From contig CAMCFA010000003.1 of the NCBI GenBank assembly GCA_945873955.1, positions 1 to 64,000 of the forward strand: 64,000 bases of DNA. The letters are read 5' to 3'. Below, piece after piece: positions 27,311-35,484 of the stretch. A program made the position numbers and the translations under genes. The notes under the pieces are model-generated. The model ran no database searches, was not told where the DNA came from, and saw nothing but the letters and a program-made list of their open reading frames with translations. The DNA comes from an uncultured Clostridia bacterium (GTDB lineage: Bacteria > Bacillota > Clostridia > Oscillospirales > Ruminococcaceae). The first letter of the stretch is position 1. The number at the start of each line of letters is the position of its first letter.

Positions 27311-27339
27311 TAAAGACTGGAGCGAAACCCCAGTCTTTA
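27311..27339 (-). promoter_or_regulatory. Hairpin in the rimP operon leader
   Basis: A 10-bp perfect stem (TAAAGACTGG/CCAGTCTTTA) with a 9-nt loop lies about 25 nt downstream of the promoter and about 65 nt before the rimP start. On the minus strand it is followed by AGTTTTGATT, a weak T-run. It could be a partial terminator/attenuator for the rimP-nusA-infB operon or an RNA-stabilising 5' hairpin. Confidence 0.55.
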
Positions 27340-27362
27340 GTCTAATCTATCTTACTTTACTT

Positions 27363-27391
27363 ATTATATCACGTTTTTTCAAGAAAATCAA
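27363..27391 (-). promoter_or_regulatory. Sigma-A promoter of the rimP-nusA-infB operon
   Basis: On the minus strand TTGATT, 17 nt, TATAAT, placed about 117 nt upstream of the rimP ATG. The only good promoter visible for the whole block down to gltX. Confidence 0.8.
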
Positions 27392-27493
27392 TAGGTTTTT
27401 AAAAAAACTACATAAAAAAACAATTATTATGATTAAGATGTACCCTCTTTCATCTTTTGTCATTGTCTTTCTAAGATTTTCACAAAGAATCCC

Positions 27494-27522
27494 TTGACAT
27501 ACATGATTTTTCGTGATATAAT
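27494..27522 (+). promoter_or_regulatory. Sigma-A promoter of the AT-rich cassette
   Basis: TTGACA, 17 nt, TATAAT. Transcription would begin near 27529, which leaves only about 8 nt before the GTG at 27537. That fits better with a start codon at 27546 behind the AAGAGGTG box. Confidence 0.88.
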
Positions 27523-27545
27523 GCGTATGAAAAGAGGTGACTGAA

Positions 27546-28070
27546 ATAGATCAGACAAACATGCTACTAGAACTATACAACCGTATCATTACCCTTGAAA
27601 GGAGAGTTGACGAATTAGAGAAACAACACAATAGCGGAAATCCCTCGATCGCGTCGCCGGCACAATATCCGCCACGTCAAGCGTCAAGCACCACGACCAG
27701 CCAATACACCCCAAAATACGAAAAAGACAACACACAATATTTATTCAATGGAATACCCTACGGAAAAGGGCGGCTTGTGTTGGCGGTGGTAAAAAAATAC
27801 TTTTCCGACAATCCGGGAATGAATGCAATTGAGCTTACCTCCTCTTTCAACCCAAAACTGCAAGGTTCTCTCGGTGTAGTCAGGGTACTAGATGAAGCAA
27901 TGAATGAATGCTCGGATTACAAAAGGCGTTTCTTCACAAGAAGTGATGAAATAATCCATACATCAACCGGCGACTGTGTGGTTTGCAGCCAATGGGGAAA
28001 ATTCAATATCGGCAAATTTATATCTCGAGCCACAGAATTGGGATATACCATCACTACAATTCAATTTTAG
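27546..28070 (+). CDS. Hypothetical protein, first gene of an AT-rich cassette
   Basis: About 174 residues. The first 30 form a heptad-like coiled coil (LLELYNRIITLERRVDELEKQ). A Ser/Thr/Pro/Gln-rich linker follows, then a compact C-terminal domain of about 100 residues beginning YLFNGIPYGKGRLVLAVVKKYF and ending KFISRATELGYTI. The layout suggests a DNA- or protein-binding module joined to a coiled coil. No named family was recognised. The track start is the GTG at 27537, but that GTG is part of the AGAGGTG box. The first codon at normal spacing is ATA (27546), and the next ATG (27561) is 20 nt away from the box. Composition is clearly more AT-rich than the neighbours. Confidence 0.65.
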   Translation: MDQTNMLLELYNRIITLERRVDELEKQHNSGNPSIASPAQYPPRQASSTTTSQYTPKYEKDNTQYLFNGIPYGKGRLVLAVVKKYFSDNPGMNAIELTSSFNPKLQGSLGVVRVLDEAMNECSDYKRRFFTRSDEIIHTSTGDCVVCSQWGKFNIGKFISRATELGYTITTIQF

Positions 28071-28085
28071 AAAGGAATAACAACT

Positions 28086-28352
28086 ATGTACGATACATTT
28101 TACAACTACCTTGTTTCAGCAGGATACAAAGAATATACCCCTTCAGGAAGAAAAGGAACAGTTTACAGCTACTGCTACGCCATTGAAAAAGTTCTTGATA
28201 ATGAGGGCATTTCTTGGCAAACACTTTTCGAAAAAATCAAACAGATTATTGTAAAATATGATCAGGGCGGTATCTACGAGGATTTCGGGAACAGATCTAA
28301 CCGCACCGTAATCAATGCATTAAGAGCTTTTGAAAAATTCTGCGAAAGATGA
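28086..28352 (+). CDS. Hypothetical protein resembling a lone integrase SAM-like domain
   Basis: 88 residues, wholly helical in appearance. The pattern Y-Y-L-V-S-A-G-Y-K...YSYCYAIEKVLDNEGI...VINALRAFEKFCE resembles the N-terminal core-binding (SAM-like) domain of tyrosine recombinases, but no catalytic domain follows before the proS promoter. It is 15 nt after the coiled-coil gene with an AAAGGAATAAC box, so the two form an operon. AT-rich like its partner. Either a truncated recombinase or a free-standing DNA-binding domain. Confidence 0.6.
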   Translation: MYDTFYNYLVSAGYKEYTPSGRKGTVYSYCYAIEKVLDNEGISWQTLFEKIKQIIVKYDQGGIYEDFGNRSNRTVINALRAFEKFCER

Positions 28353-28373
28353 CTAGCATTTTTTATCCATGTC

Positions 28374-28402
28374 TTGACAACAAACCGAAATAGTGCTATA
28401 AT
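28374..28402 (+). promoter_or_regulatory. Sigma-A promoter of proS
   Basis: TTGACA, 17 nt, TATAAT, beginning 22 nt after the stop of the cassette gene and directly in front of the T-box leader. Confidence 0.9.
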
Positions 28403-28408
28403 AAAACA

Positions 28409-28661
28409 CAGTGAATACGAAAAGCTGTGACAAGAAACAGTAGGCAGTGCTGATATCCCAGAGAAACGGCGGCTGGTGCGAGCCGTTATTGAGGTTCTGC
28501 CGAACCCGTCTTTTAGCTGCGCCCGGAACCCGGATCATACCCGGCAGTAAGCGGCGCCGGCGCTCCCGTTATCGAGCCGGAGTGCGGACATGCGTCCGAA
28601 TTCAGGTGGTACCACGGACTGTGTACAAGTTCGCCCTGAGCCATACGGCTTGGGGCTTTTT
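28409..28661 (+). ncRNA. T-box riboswitch, proline-specific
   Basis: The leader of proS has the T-box core AGGTGGTACCACGG at 28604-28617. Its UGGU bulge matches a tRNA ending ACCA, as expected for tRNA-Pro. In Stem I, AGTA (after AACAG) and GAA (before CCCG) flank the helix GGCAG/CTGCC, forming the loop-E motif. The triplet after GAA is CCC (or CCG one step on), both proline codons. A terminator hairpin (28633-28656) with a T-run ends the leader. Uncharged tRNA-Pro should stabilise the antiterminator and allow proS transcription. Confidence 0.93.
28633..28661 (+). terminator. T-box regulated terminator
   Basis: GCCCTGAGCC pairs with GGCTTGGGGC across an ATAC loop (10 bp, two G-U pairs), followed by TTTTT. 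It is the switchable terminator of the proline T-box. Confidence 0.88.
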
Positions 28662-28700
28662 GTATTCTTACGAACCATAAAAAGGAAAGGACTACACGAA

Positions 28701-30425
28701 ATGAAACTTGAAAAGCTAGTGGGCGACCGCTTCAAGCAGCGCCCCTCCGACTGCCAGATCGACAGTCACGCTCTTATGATCCGCGGCGGCTACATGAAGT
28801 ACGTCGCGAACGGCATCTTCTCCAGCTACATGCCGCTGAAGCGAATTACCCGCAAGATCGAGCAGATAATCCGCGAGGAAATGGACGCTATCGACGGACA
28901 GGAGGTAATGTTCCCGGTAGTTATGCCCGCTTCGCTGTGGGAAGAATCCGGCAGATACAGCAGTATCGGCAGCGAGCTGCTGCGCTTCACCGACCGCAAC
29001 AAGGCGCCGATGGTCCTCGGCATGACCCACGAGGAAGCCGCAGTGCAGCTCGTGCGCGAGTACGCTAACAGCTACACCAAGTACCCGTTCATGATCTACC
29101 AGATCCAGACGAAGTTCCGTGACGAGGCGCGTCCCCGCGGCGGTCTTATCCGCGTTCGCGAGTTCACCATGAAGGACGCGTATTCCTTCCACACCTCGCA
29201 GGAGGATCTGGAGGAATACTACATGCGCTGCCACAAGGCATACGAGCGTATCTACGCCCGCGCAGGTATCCCGGAGGTCATCTCCGTCGCTTCCGACTCC
29301 GGCATGATGGGCGGCAGCATTTCCCATGAGTTCATGCTGCTCACCCCTATCGGCGAGGACTCTATCGCGATCTGCAAGGAATGCGGCTTCCGCGCTAACA
29401 TGGAGGCTGCCGAGAGTATCATTGAAAACGTCCGCGACCCGGAGAGCCAGCCACTCACCGAGGTCTACACCCCGGACGTACACACTATCGAGGACATCTG
29501 CAATTTCTTAAAGACACCGACCGAAAAGAGCTGCAAGGCGGTGGTTTACCAGAGGAATCAGGACGACAGCTACGTTGTGGTATTTATCCGCGGTGACCTC
29601 GACATCAACGAAACAAAGCTCACCAACTACCTCGGCTGCGACATTCACCCGGCGGTGATCACACCGGAATGTGGGCTTAACGCCGGCTACATCGGACCGG
29701 TTGGACTTCCCGCGGGCATGACCGTGCTGTTCGACAAGTCGCTGGAGAACACCAACAACCTCTCCTGCGGCGCAAACAAGGAGGAATACCACTACACCGG
29801 GCTTGACCTCAGCCGTGACGTTCCCGGCGCTGAATACCACGATTTCGCAAAGATAATCGAGGGCGGTATCTGCCCCAAGTGCGGCAAGAAGCACATCACC
29901 ATTTCCCGCGGTATCGAGGTTGGAAACATCTTCCAGCTCGGCACAAAGTACACCAAGAGCATGGGCATGACCTACCTCGACAAGGACGGCAACGCCCAGA
30001 CCCCGATCATGGGCTGCTACGGTATCGGCGTGGGCAGACTTGCGGCTTCCGTCTGCGAGGTACACCACGACGACTACGGTCCTATCTGGCCTATGGCTAT
30101 CGCTCCGTGGCAGGTGCATATCTGCGCTGTCCGCGCCGACGACGCGGAGGTAAAGGAAAAGGCTGACGCGCTCTACGACGAACTCCAGAAGCGCGGCGTT
30201 GAGGTCATCTACGACGACCGTGCGGTGAGCGCAGGCGTTATGTTCTCCGACGCAGACCTGCTGGGCGTTCCGCTGAGAGTTATCGTAAGCCCCCGCAACC
30301 TCAAGGACGGCGTTATCGAGATCTCCGCAAGAGATAAGAGCTTCAGCGAAAAGCTCGCTCCGGCGGAGGTGGCTGACAGAGTTCAGCAGCATATCGCCGA
30401 GATGATGAAGTTCGACGAAGTATAA
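28701..30425 (+). CDS. proS: Proline-tRNA ligase ProS, bacterial type with editing domain
   Basis: Class II aminoacyl-tRNA synthetase, 574 residues, the longer bacterial form. Motif 2 lies in QTKFRDEARPRGGLIRVREF. A YbaK-like editing domain is inserted at about residues 230-385, and motif 3 is GCYGIGVGR. The true start is the ATG at 28701 behind AAAGGAAAGG. The track's 37 extra residues are translated from the T-box terminator and are rejected. The C-terminal anticodon domain (PWQVHICAVRA to the end) is complete. Confidence 0.97.
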   Translation: MKLEKLVGDRFKQRPSDCQIDSHALMIRGGYMKYVANGIFSSYMPLKRITRKIEQIIREEMDAIDGQEVMFPVVMPASLWEESGRYSSIGSELLRFTDRNKAPMVLGMTHEEAAVQLVREYANSYTKYPFMIYQIQTKFRDEARPRGGLIRVREFTMKDAYSFHTSQEDLEEYYMRCHKAYERIYARAGIPEVISVASDSGMMGGSISHEFMLLTPIGEDSIAICKECGFRANMEAAESIIENVRDPESQPLTEVYTPDVHTIEDICNFLKTPTEKSCKAVVYQRNQDDSYVVVFIRGDLDINETKLTNYLGCDIHPAVITPECGLNAGYIGPVGLPAGMTVLFDKSLENTNNLSCGANKEEYHYTGLDLSRDVPGAEYHDFAKIIEGGICPKCGKKHITISRGIEVGNIFQLGTKYTKSMGMTYLDKDGNAQTPIMGCYGIGVGRLAASVCEVHHDDYGPIWPMAIAPWQVHICAVRADDAEVKEKADALYDELQKRGVEVIYDDRAVSAGVMFSDADLLGVPLRVIVSPRNLKDGVIEISARDKSFSEKLAPAEVADRVQQHIAEMMKFDEV

Positions 30426-30434
30426 TTAACAGCG

Positions 30435-30464
30435 ATTCCCCCGGAGTTCACGCTTCGGGGGAAT
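30435..30464 (+). terminator. Intrinsic terminator after proS
   Basis: 9-bp stem ATTCCCCCG/CGGGGGAAT with a 12-nt loop, followed by TTATAC, 10 nt downstream of the proS stop. Confidence 0.7.
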
Positions 30465-30476
30465 TTATACACAAAC

Positions 30477-30505
30477 TATCCCCGGACACGTCCTGTCCGG
30501 GGATA
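30477..30505. terminator. Bidirectional hairpin between proS and the SulP gene
   Basis: 12-bp perfect stem TATCCCCGGACA/TGTCCGGGGATA with a 5-nt loop, 8 nt from the sulP stop. On the minus strand GTTTGTG follows, and on the plus strand AAAAATATTT. It most likely ends the SulP transcript. Confidence 0.75.
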
Positions 30506-30512
30506 AAAATAT

Positions 30513-32177
30513 TTACGCTTCTTGGAATTCCTTGCTCTCCAGCGCCTTTATCGCCGCGATAACGTCCCAGTAGAAATGCTCCTCGCCGATACGCTTGCGG
30601 AAGCCTGCCCTGTCCATCATCTCGCTGACCGCCGACTGCACGCCGGTGAAGGATATCTGCACGCCCTTTTCCCTCAGGGAGTTATACAACCCCTCCAGCT
30701 CGGAAAGCGAAACGTCGTCCGCCGTGGGAACTCCGCGCATAGAAAGCACAACCTGCGTGGTCACATCTGCGTTGTTGCCAAGCTCCGTCAGTGCGGAGAT
30801 GAGCTTCTCCTGCGTGCCGAAGAACAGCGGCCCGGAAACGTACACCACCTTGAATTCCTCGTGGTGACCGGACTTCACCTTGCCCTCCAGCTTGCTTTCG
30901 TCAATATCGCTGGAAACCACCCGCAGCTCGCAGCTCTTAACGATAAACACCAGCATAGCCGCCACAACGCCGATAACTATCGCGATAGTCAGGTCGAACA
31001 CCACCGTTGCTATCATGGTGATGACATACTGCATGATAGAGGACTTGAACTTCTTCTTGAAAATGCTCTTTATCGCCGCCCAGTCGTTCATTCTGAACGC
31101 AGTCACCATAAGCACGCCCGCCAGCGCCGCCATAGGGATACGGCTCATAACGCCGCCCAGCAGGAACATCGACAGGATAAGCACCGCCGAATGGAACACG
31201 CTGACAAGCCTTGTCTGCCCGCCGGACTTTATCGCAACGGAGGTTCTCGCGATAGCCGCCGTTGCGGGAACTCCGCCCAGCAGCGGTATCACCATGTTGC
31301 CGATACCCTGCGCCACCAGCTCCCGGGACGCGTCCAGCCGCTCGCCCTTCATCTTGCCTGCGCTTGCGCCGCACAACAGGCTCTCTATCATGCCCAGCGC
31401 CGCGATCGACACCGCCGGCATGATAAGGCTTGTGATGTTCTCGAAATCAAAGCCCTTTCTGATGATACTGTCGTCGGTGACAAGGCTGCTTGGGATAGCG
31501 CCGACCTCCGCCACAGTACCCTGCTCAAAGAACAGCATGTTCACGATAAGCGCGACAATGATACCCACCAGCGAGGACGGCACAACAGCGTTCCATTTCT
31601 TCGGGTAGATGACCATGATAAGCACCACCAGACCGCCGAACATCACCGCCCACCAGTTGGGGCTGAAGCTGCCCACGCCGCTGAAATAAGAGCCTATCTT
31701 CTCTATCTGGTTCTCCCCCACGGATCTGGTGCCGAAGAAGTTGTCTATCTGCCCCAGCGCAATGATTATCGCAATACCTGAGGTGAATCCGGTTATGACC
31801 GGGGCGGGGAGATAGCTTACCAGCTTGCCCACCTTGCAGACCGCCGCCACAATGAGTATCGCTCCGGACAGGAATCCTGCGGTGAGTACGCCGGTTATGC
31901 CGAACTTTGCAGAAACCGACAGCAGTATCGCCGCCATAGCCCCGGTAGGTCCCGATATCTGGTAAGAAGCGCCGGACAGCACGCCTATCACGATACCCGC
32001 GATTATAGCTGTGACAAGTCCCGAAGCCGCGTCCGCGCCGGAGCTTACGCCGAACGCCAGAGCCAGCGGCAGCGCCACCGCCGCAACGGTAAGTCCCGCC
32101 ATGAGATCCTGCGTCAGCTTCTTTCCGTTGTAGCCGCGGAATTCTGTTTTAAGGTCGCCGATATATTTTTTTATCAT
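30513..32177 (-). CDS. SulP family anion transporter with STAS domain
   Basis: About 554 residues. The membrane part (about 25-420) holds 12 or more hydrophobic helices and begins with the SulP pattern DLMAGLTVAAVALPLALAFG, which carries the sulfate-permease entry motif. The cytoplasmic STAS domain (about 435-554) contains VVLSMRGVPTADD and TGVQSAVSEMMDRAGF. Likely a sulfate or bicarbonate carrier; the substrate cannot be told from sequence. The ATG at 32177 is chosen because AAGGAAGG precedes it and the promoter lies at 32221-32249. The 118 extra residues of the track run through that promoter. Confidence 0.9.
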   Translation of the reverse strand: MIKKYIGDLKTEFRGYNGKKLTQDLMAGLTVAAVALPLALAFGVSSGADAASGLVTAIIAGIVIGVLSGASYQISGPTGAMAAILLSVSAKFGITGVLTAGFLSGAILIVAAVCKVGKLVSYLPAPVITGFTSGIAIIIALGQIDNFFGTRSVGENQIEKIGSYFSGVGSFSPNWWAVMFGGLVVLIMVIYPKKWNAVVPSSLVGIIVALIVNMLFFEQGTVAEVGAIPSSLVTDDSIIRKGFDFENITSLIMPAVSIAALGMIESLLCGASAGKMKGERLDASRELVAQGIGNMVIPLLGGVPATAAIARTSVAIKSGGQTRLVSVFHSAVLILSMFLLGGVMSRIPMAALAGVLMVTAFRMNDWAAIKSIFKKKFKSSIMQYVITMIATVVFDLTIAIVIGVVAAMLVFIVKSCELRVVSSDIDESKLEGKVKSGHHEEFKVVYVSGPLFFGTQEKLISALTELGNNADVTTQVVLSMRGVPTADDVSLSELEGLYNSLREKGVQISFTGVQSAVSEMMDRAGFRKRIGEEHFYWDVIAAIKALESKEFQEA

Positions 32178-32220
32178 CTTCTGCCTTCCTTTTGTTCTGT
32201 TTTTTCTCACACAGTTATTA

Positions 32221-32249
32221 ATTATACTCTCAAAACTACCCTCTGTCAA
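32221..32249 (-). promoter_or_regulatory. Sigma-A promoter of the SulP gene
   Basis: On the minus strand TTGACA, 17 nt, TATAAT, 44 nt upstream of the ATG. Confidence 0.88.
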
Positions 32250-32360
32250 TCTGCAAGAATAACATAGATTTCTGCACATTTTATTCCGTTTTTGTGGAAA
32301 TCGTTGCCGGAGCGCCTTGCCGGAGCGGAATATTTTACACACATGCGGTGAAAAAACCTC

Positions 32361-32389
32361 TTGCAAATTCTCCGTATATATGTTAGAAT
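32361..32389 (+). promoter_or_regulatory. Sigma-A promoter of trmL
   Basis: TTGCAA, 17 nt, TAGAAT, 50 nt upstream of the TTG start of trmL and divergent to the SulP promoter. Confidence 0.75.
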
Positions 32390-32438
32390 AAGTATATACT
32401 GCTATTCGGCAGAATCCCTCCGGAAAGAAGGCAGTTCT

Positions 32439-32945
32439 TTGGAGCTGAACATAGTACTTGTAGAACCACAGATCCCCCAGAACACCGGGAATATCGCCCG
32501 CACCTGCGCCGTCACCGGGGCTAGGCTGCACCTGATAAAGCCCATGGGCTTCACCCCGGACGACAAACAGCTAAAGCGCGCCGGGCTGGACTACTGGCAT
32601 TATCTGGACATCACCTACTACGACGAGCTGGCGGACTTCTTCGCGAAAAACAGCGGCGCGGAGTGCTTCTACTTTTCCACGAAGGCTGTTAATACTTACA
32701 GCGACGTCAGCTATCCGGACAAGTGCTTTCTGTTCTTCGGCAGGGAGGACGCCGGGCTTCCGGAATCGCTGCTGTACCGGAACAAAGCCCGCTGCGTGCG
32801 TATCCCCATGCGGGAAACGCTGCGCAGCCTGAACCTGTCCAACAGCGTGGCGATAGGGACTTACGAGGTACTGAGGCAGTGGGGCTTCCCGGAGCTGCAA
32901 AATCAAGGCAGGCTGCGGGAGTTCGACTGGAACACCGCGGAATAA
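32439..32945 (+). CDS. trmL: tRNA (cytidine(34)-2'-O)-methyltransferase TrmL
   Basis: SPOUT methyltransferase that modifies the wobble base of leucine tRNAs. 168 residues: NIVLVEPQIPQNTGNIARTCA at the N-terminus, FGREDAGLPESLL in the middle and the knot segment RIPMRETLRSLNLSNSVAI at the C-terminus. Start is a TTG at 32439 with AAGAAGG 6 nt upstream. The track start (32361) is the promoter -35 box. Followed by the DegV gene after 36 nt. Confidence 0.94.
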   Translation: MELNIVLVEPQIPQNTGNIARTCAVTGARLHLIKPMGFTPDDKQLKRAGLDYWHYLDITYYDELADFFAKNSGAECFYFSTKAVNTYSDVSYPDKCFLFFGREDAGLPESLLYRNKARCVRIPMRETLRSLNLSNSVAIGTYEVLRQWGFPELQNQGRLREFDWNTAE

Positions 32946-32981
32946 AACGTAATAAATCGGTAACACCGAAAGGAGAATATT

Positions 32982-33854
32982 ATGGACAACACGATAAGGA
33001 TCATCACAGACAGCGGCTGCGACATCTCCAAAGAGAACGAGGAGCGCTACAAGGGTCTGCTGGAAGTAATGCCGTTCATGATAACGATCAACGGCAAAAG
33101 CTACACCGACCGCAAGGATATCGAACCGGAGGAGTTCTACAAGATACTCAAAGAGCAGCAGGAGATCCCGAAGCACTCGCAGATCACCGCGATACAGTTC
33201 GAGGACAAGTTCCGCGAGCTGTACGAGCAGGGCGTGCGCACGGTCATTGTAGACCTCATAAACGGCGCCGGCTCCCAGACCTGCTCCAACGCAGCGCTTG
33301 CCCGGGACAACGTGGCAGACGAGCTTAAAGACATGAAGATCTACGTTATCGACAGCCAGAACTACACGCTTTCCTACGGCTACTCGGTGATTGAAGCCTG
33401 CAAGAAGCTGGAAGCGGGTCAGAGCGTCGAGAGCGTCGTTGCATACCTTGAGGACTGGGCAATACATTCCGAATCGTACATCATCGGCTTTGAGCTGCGC
33501 CACATGAAGAAGTCCGGCAGAATAACCGCCGCGGCAAGCTTTTTGGGCGAGCTTATGGGTCTGAAGCCGCTTATCTACCTCGCCGCTGAAAAGACAGAGG
33601 TACTCCGCAAGGCAAGGGGCGAAAAGGCTGTCATTGACGCCGCGGTGGAAACTATTTCCTCCCGCATGATCCCCGAAACCCCGTGGTGCGTAGTCACCAC
33701 TACCCGCCCCGACTGCGAAAAGGAATTCATCGACAAGATGACAAAGAAGCTGGGCTACGGACCGGCTATGGTGGAGAAGTGCGGCGTGGTCGTTTCCTGC
33801 AACGCAGGTCCTGAGTTCATCGGCGTTCTCACCAGAGGTCAGGAGCGTACTTGA
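32982..33854 (+). CDS. DegV family fatty-acid-binding protein
   Basis: 290 residues with the typical start RIITDSGCDISKE, a central SGAHQT-like QTCSNAALARD segment and the conserved HMKKSGRITAAASFLGELMGLKPL helix. DegV/FakB proteins hold a fatty acid for FakA kinase, which feeds phospholipid synthesis. No fakA is in the window, so whether this is a FakB partner is open. Good AAAGGAGAA box before the ATG. Likely co-transcribed with trmL. Confidence 0.92.
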   Translation: MDNTIRIITDSGCDISKENEERYKGLLEVMPFMITINGKSYTDRKDIEPEEFYKILKEQQEIPKHSQITAIQFEDKFRELYEQGVRTVIVDLINGAGSQTCSNAALARDNVADELKDMKIYVIDSQNYTLSYGYSVIEACKKLEAGQSVESVVAYLEDWAIHSESYIIGFELRHMKKSGRITAAASFLGELMGLKPLIYLAAEKTEVLRKARGEKAVIDAAVETISSRMIPETPWCVVTTTRPDCEKEFIDKMTKKLGYGPAMVEKCGVVVSCNAGPEFIGVLTRGQERT

Positions 33855-33867
33855 TCCTAATTTTTAT

Positions 33868-33906
33868 TTGACAGGTATTGCATATTTTTAAATAATGTGC
33901 TATAAT
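33868..33906 (+). promoter_or_regulatory. Sigma-A promoter (two overlapping -35 boxes)
   Basis: TTGCAT, 17 nt, TATAAT at 33878-33906, overlapped by TTGACA (33868) with AATAAT 17 nt downstream. Both point to the zinc-ribbon gene, about 75 nt on. Confidence 0.75.
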
Positions 33907-33980
33907 TATTCTGCAATGGAAAAATTCTATTTGCATGGATATTTCTCCGCATAACGCGGATCAAGTGAAAGGAGTTTCCC

Positions 33981-34412
33981 ATGAGCTTTTTAGATGACAT
34001 TATCAACACTACCAAATCAGCGGCTGCCACCGCCGGCAAAAAGACCGACGAAGCGGTGAAGTTCACCAAGCTGAAGATCAAGGAGTCCCAGACCACCGGC
34101 GACATCAAGAGCCACTTTGAAAAGCTGGGCGAAATGGCTTACGAAATGAAGAAGAACGAGAATCCCGACGCCGCTGCGTTTGACGCCGAGGTGGAGGAGA
34201 TCGACAAGCTCTATGCAAGACTTGCCGAAATAAACCATGCTCTGGACGATCTCCGTCAGGAGGTCACCTGCCCGGTATGCGGCGCAAAGACCAAGAGCGA
34301 AAACGCGTTCTGCCCCAAGTGCGGCGCAAAGCTCCCGGAGAAGCCCGCTCCCGAAGCGGCTGAACAGCCCGCAGAAGTCCTTGACGAGAAAAAGGACGAC
34401 GAGAACAAGTGA
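33981..34412 (+). CDS. Coiled-coil protein with C-terminal zinc ribbon
   Basis: 143 residues. Residues 1-90 are a long amphipathic helix region, rich in K/E/A, which should form a coiled coil. Residues about 94-115 are a zinc ribbon with CPVCG and FCPKCG knuckles. A P/A/E-rich acidic tail follows. There is no membrane helix. The layout matches many small Clostridia proteins annotated only as zinc-ribbon proteins; the role is unknown. It is monocistronic, with its own promoter and terminator. Confidence 0.8.
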   Translation: MSFLDDIINTTKSAAATAGKKTDEAVKFTKLKIKESQTTGDIKSHFEKLGEMAYEMKKNENPDAAAFDAEVEEIDKLYARLAEINHALDDLRQEVTCPVCGAKTKSENAFCPKCGAKLPEKPAPEAAEQPAEVLDEKKDDENK

Positions 34413-34423
34413 TTTACAAAAAG

Positions 34424-34455
34424 CCCACAGCCTTCCGCTGTGGGTTTGTAAATTT
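34424..34455 (+). terminator. Intrinsic terminator
   Basis: 7-bp stem CCCACAG/CTGTGGG (extended by G-T) with a 7-nt loop, followed by TTTGTAAATTT. It ends the zinc-ribbon gene transcript ahead of galT. Confidence 0.8.
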
Positions 34456-34496
34456 GTAAAACAACGAATAATTTACCGAAAGGAACAATTTTTACC

Positions 34497-35465
34497 ATGG
34501 CTGAGCTTAGATGGAACCCGCTGATAAACGACTGGGTAATGATCGCCTCCCACCGCCAGAACAGACCGCAGATGCCCAAGGACTGGTGTCCGTTCTGCCC
34601 CTCCGGAGGAAAAGTCCCGGACTACGACGTACTTGAGTACGACAACGACTTCCCCGCGCTCTCTCAGAACCCGCCGGAAATGGACGACGTGGCAAACGAC
34701 TTCTTCAAGACCGCTCCCTCCTACGGAAAGTGCGAGGTCATTCTCTATTCCCCGGAGCACACCAAGACCCTCAAGGAGCTTTCCCACGATCACGTCTGCA
34801 AGCTGGTGAACCTCTGGTGCGAGCGCTTTGAAGCGCTCCGGCAGGACGAGAAGATAAAGTTCATCTTCATCTTTGAGAACCGCGGCGACGTGGTAGGCGT
34901 TACCATGCCCCACCCCCACGGACAGATCTACGGTTACAGTTTCATTCCGAAAAAGCTCCAGCTTGAGGACGAGGCTTACCGCACAAATATGCAGGAAAAG
35001 GGCAAGTGCCTCTGCTGCGACATGCTTGAACATGAGGTTGCCGACGGCAGAAGGATCATCTTTGAGAACGACAGCTTCACTGTGTTCCTGCCGTTCTTCT
35101 GCGAATACCCCTATGGTATCTACATCATGGCGAAGCGCCATGTGCAGTACATATCCGAGCTTAGCGACAAGGAGCGCTCCGACCTCGCGGACATCGTGAA
35201 GAAGTGCGCCGGAACTCTCGACAGCCTGTTTGGGTACAACTTCCCCTACATGATGTGCATGTACAACGCCCCGGTAAACAGCGGCGACGTTTCCCACCAC
35301 CACTTCCACATCGCGTTCTATCCGCCGATGAGAAGCGCCGAAAAGCAGAAGTTCAACGCTTCCAGCGAGACCGGCGCATGGGCGCACTGCAACCCCACCG
35401 CCCCGGAGGCTACCTCAGTTGAGCTGAGAGAGGCTTACAAGCGGTTCATGGAAACACAGAAATGA
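34497..35465 (+). CDS. galT: Galactose-1-phosphate uridylyltransferase GalT
   Basis: Leloir pathway enzyme that exchanges UDP between glucose and galactose phosphates. 322 residues. N-terminal RWNPLINDWVMIASHRQNRP and the zinc knuckle DWCPFCPSG are visible. The HIT-like active site MPHPHGQIYGY carries the uridylylated histidine (about residue 140), and the second histidine cluster SHHHFHIAFYP is near the C-terminus. No galK or galE is adjacent, so it is a lone copy. AAAGGAAC box before the ATG. Confidence 0.94.
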   Translation: MAELRWNPLINDWVMIASHRQNRPQMPKDWCPFCPSGGKVPDYDVLEYDNDFPALSQNPPEMDDVANDFFKTAPSYGKCEVILYSPEHTKTLKELSHDHVCKLVNLWCERFEALRQDEKIKFIFIFENRGDVVGVTMPHPHGQIYGYSFIPKKLQLEDEAYRTNMQEKGKCLCCDMLEHEVADGRRIIFENDSFTVFLPFFCEYPYGIYIMAKRHVQYISELSDKERSDLADIVKKCAGTLDSLFGYNFPYMMCMYNAPVNSGDVSHHHFHIAFYPPMRSAEKQKFNASSETGAWAHCNPTAPEATSVELREAYKRFMETQK

Positions 35466-35484
35466 TACCCTGCTGAATATGAAC

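Noticed and set aside
28086-28352. Complete integrase gene
   Set aside because: Only a core-binding-like domain is present. No catalytic R-H-R-Y region follows in any frame before the proS promoter.
28590-28700. 37-residue N-terminal extension of proS
   Set aside because: It is translated from the T-box and terminator. The family start and ribosome-binding site are at 28701.
30522-31781. 419-residue plus-strand ORF opposite the SulP gene
   Set aside because: Its reading is R/H-rich and repetitive with no domain, and the minus-strand frame codes a clear SulP transporter.
32178-32531. 118-residue N-terminal extension of the SulP protein
   Set aside because: It crosses the sulP promoter (32221-32249) and overlaps the divergent trmL gene.
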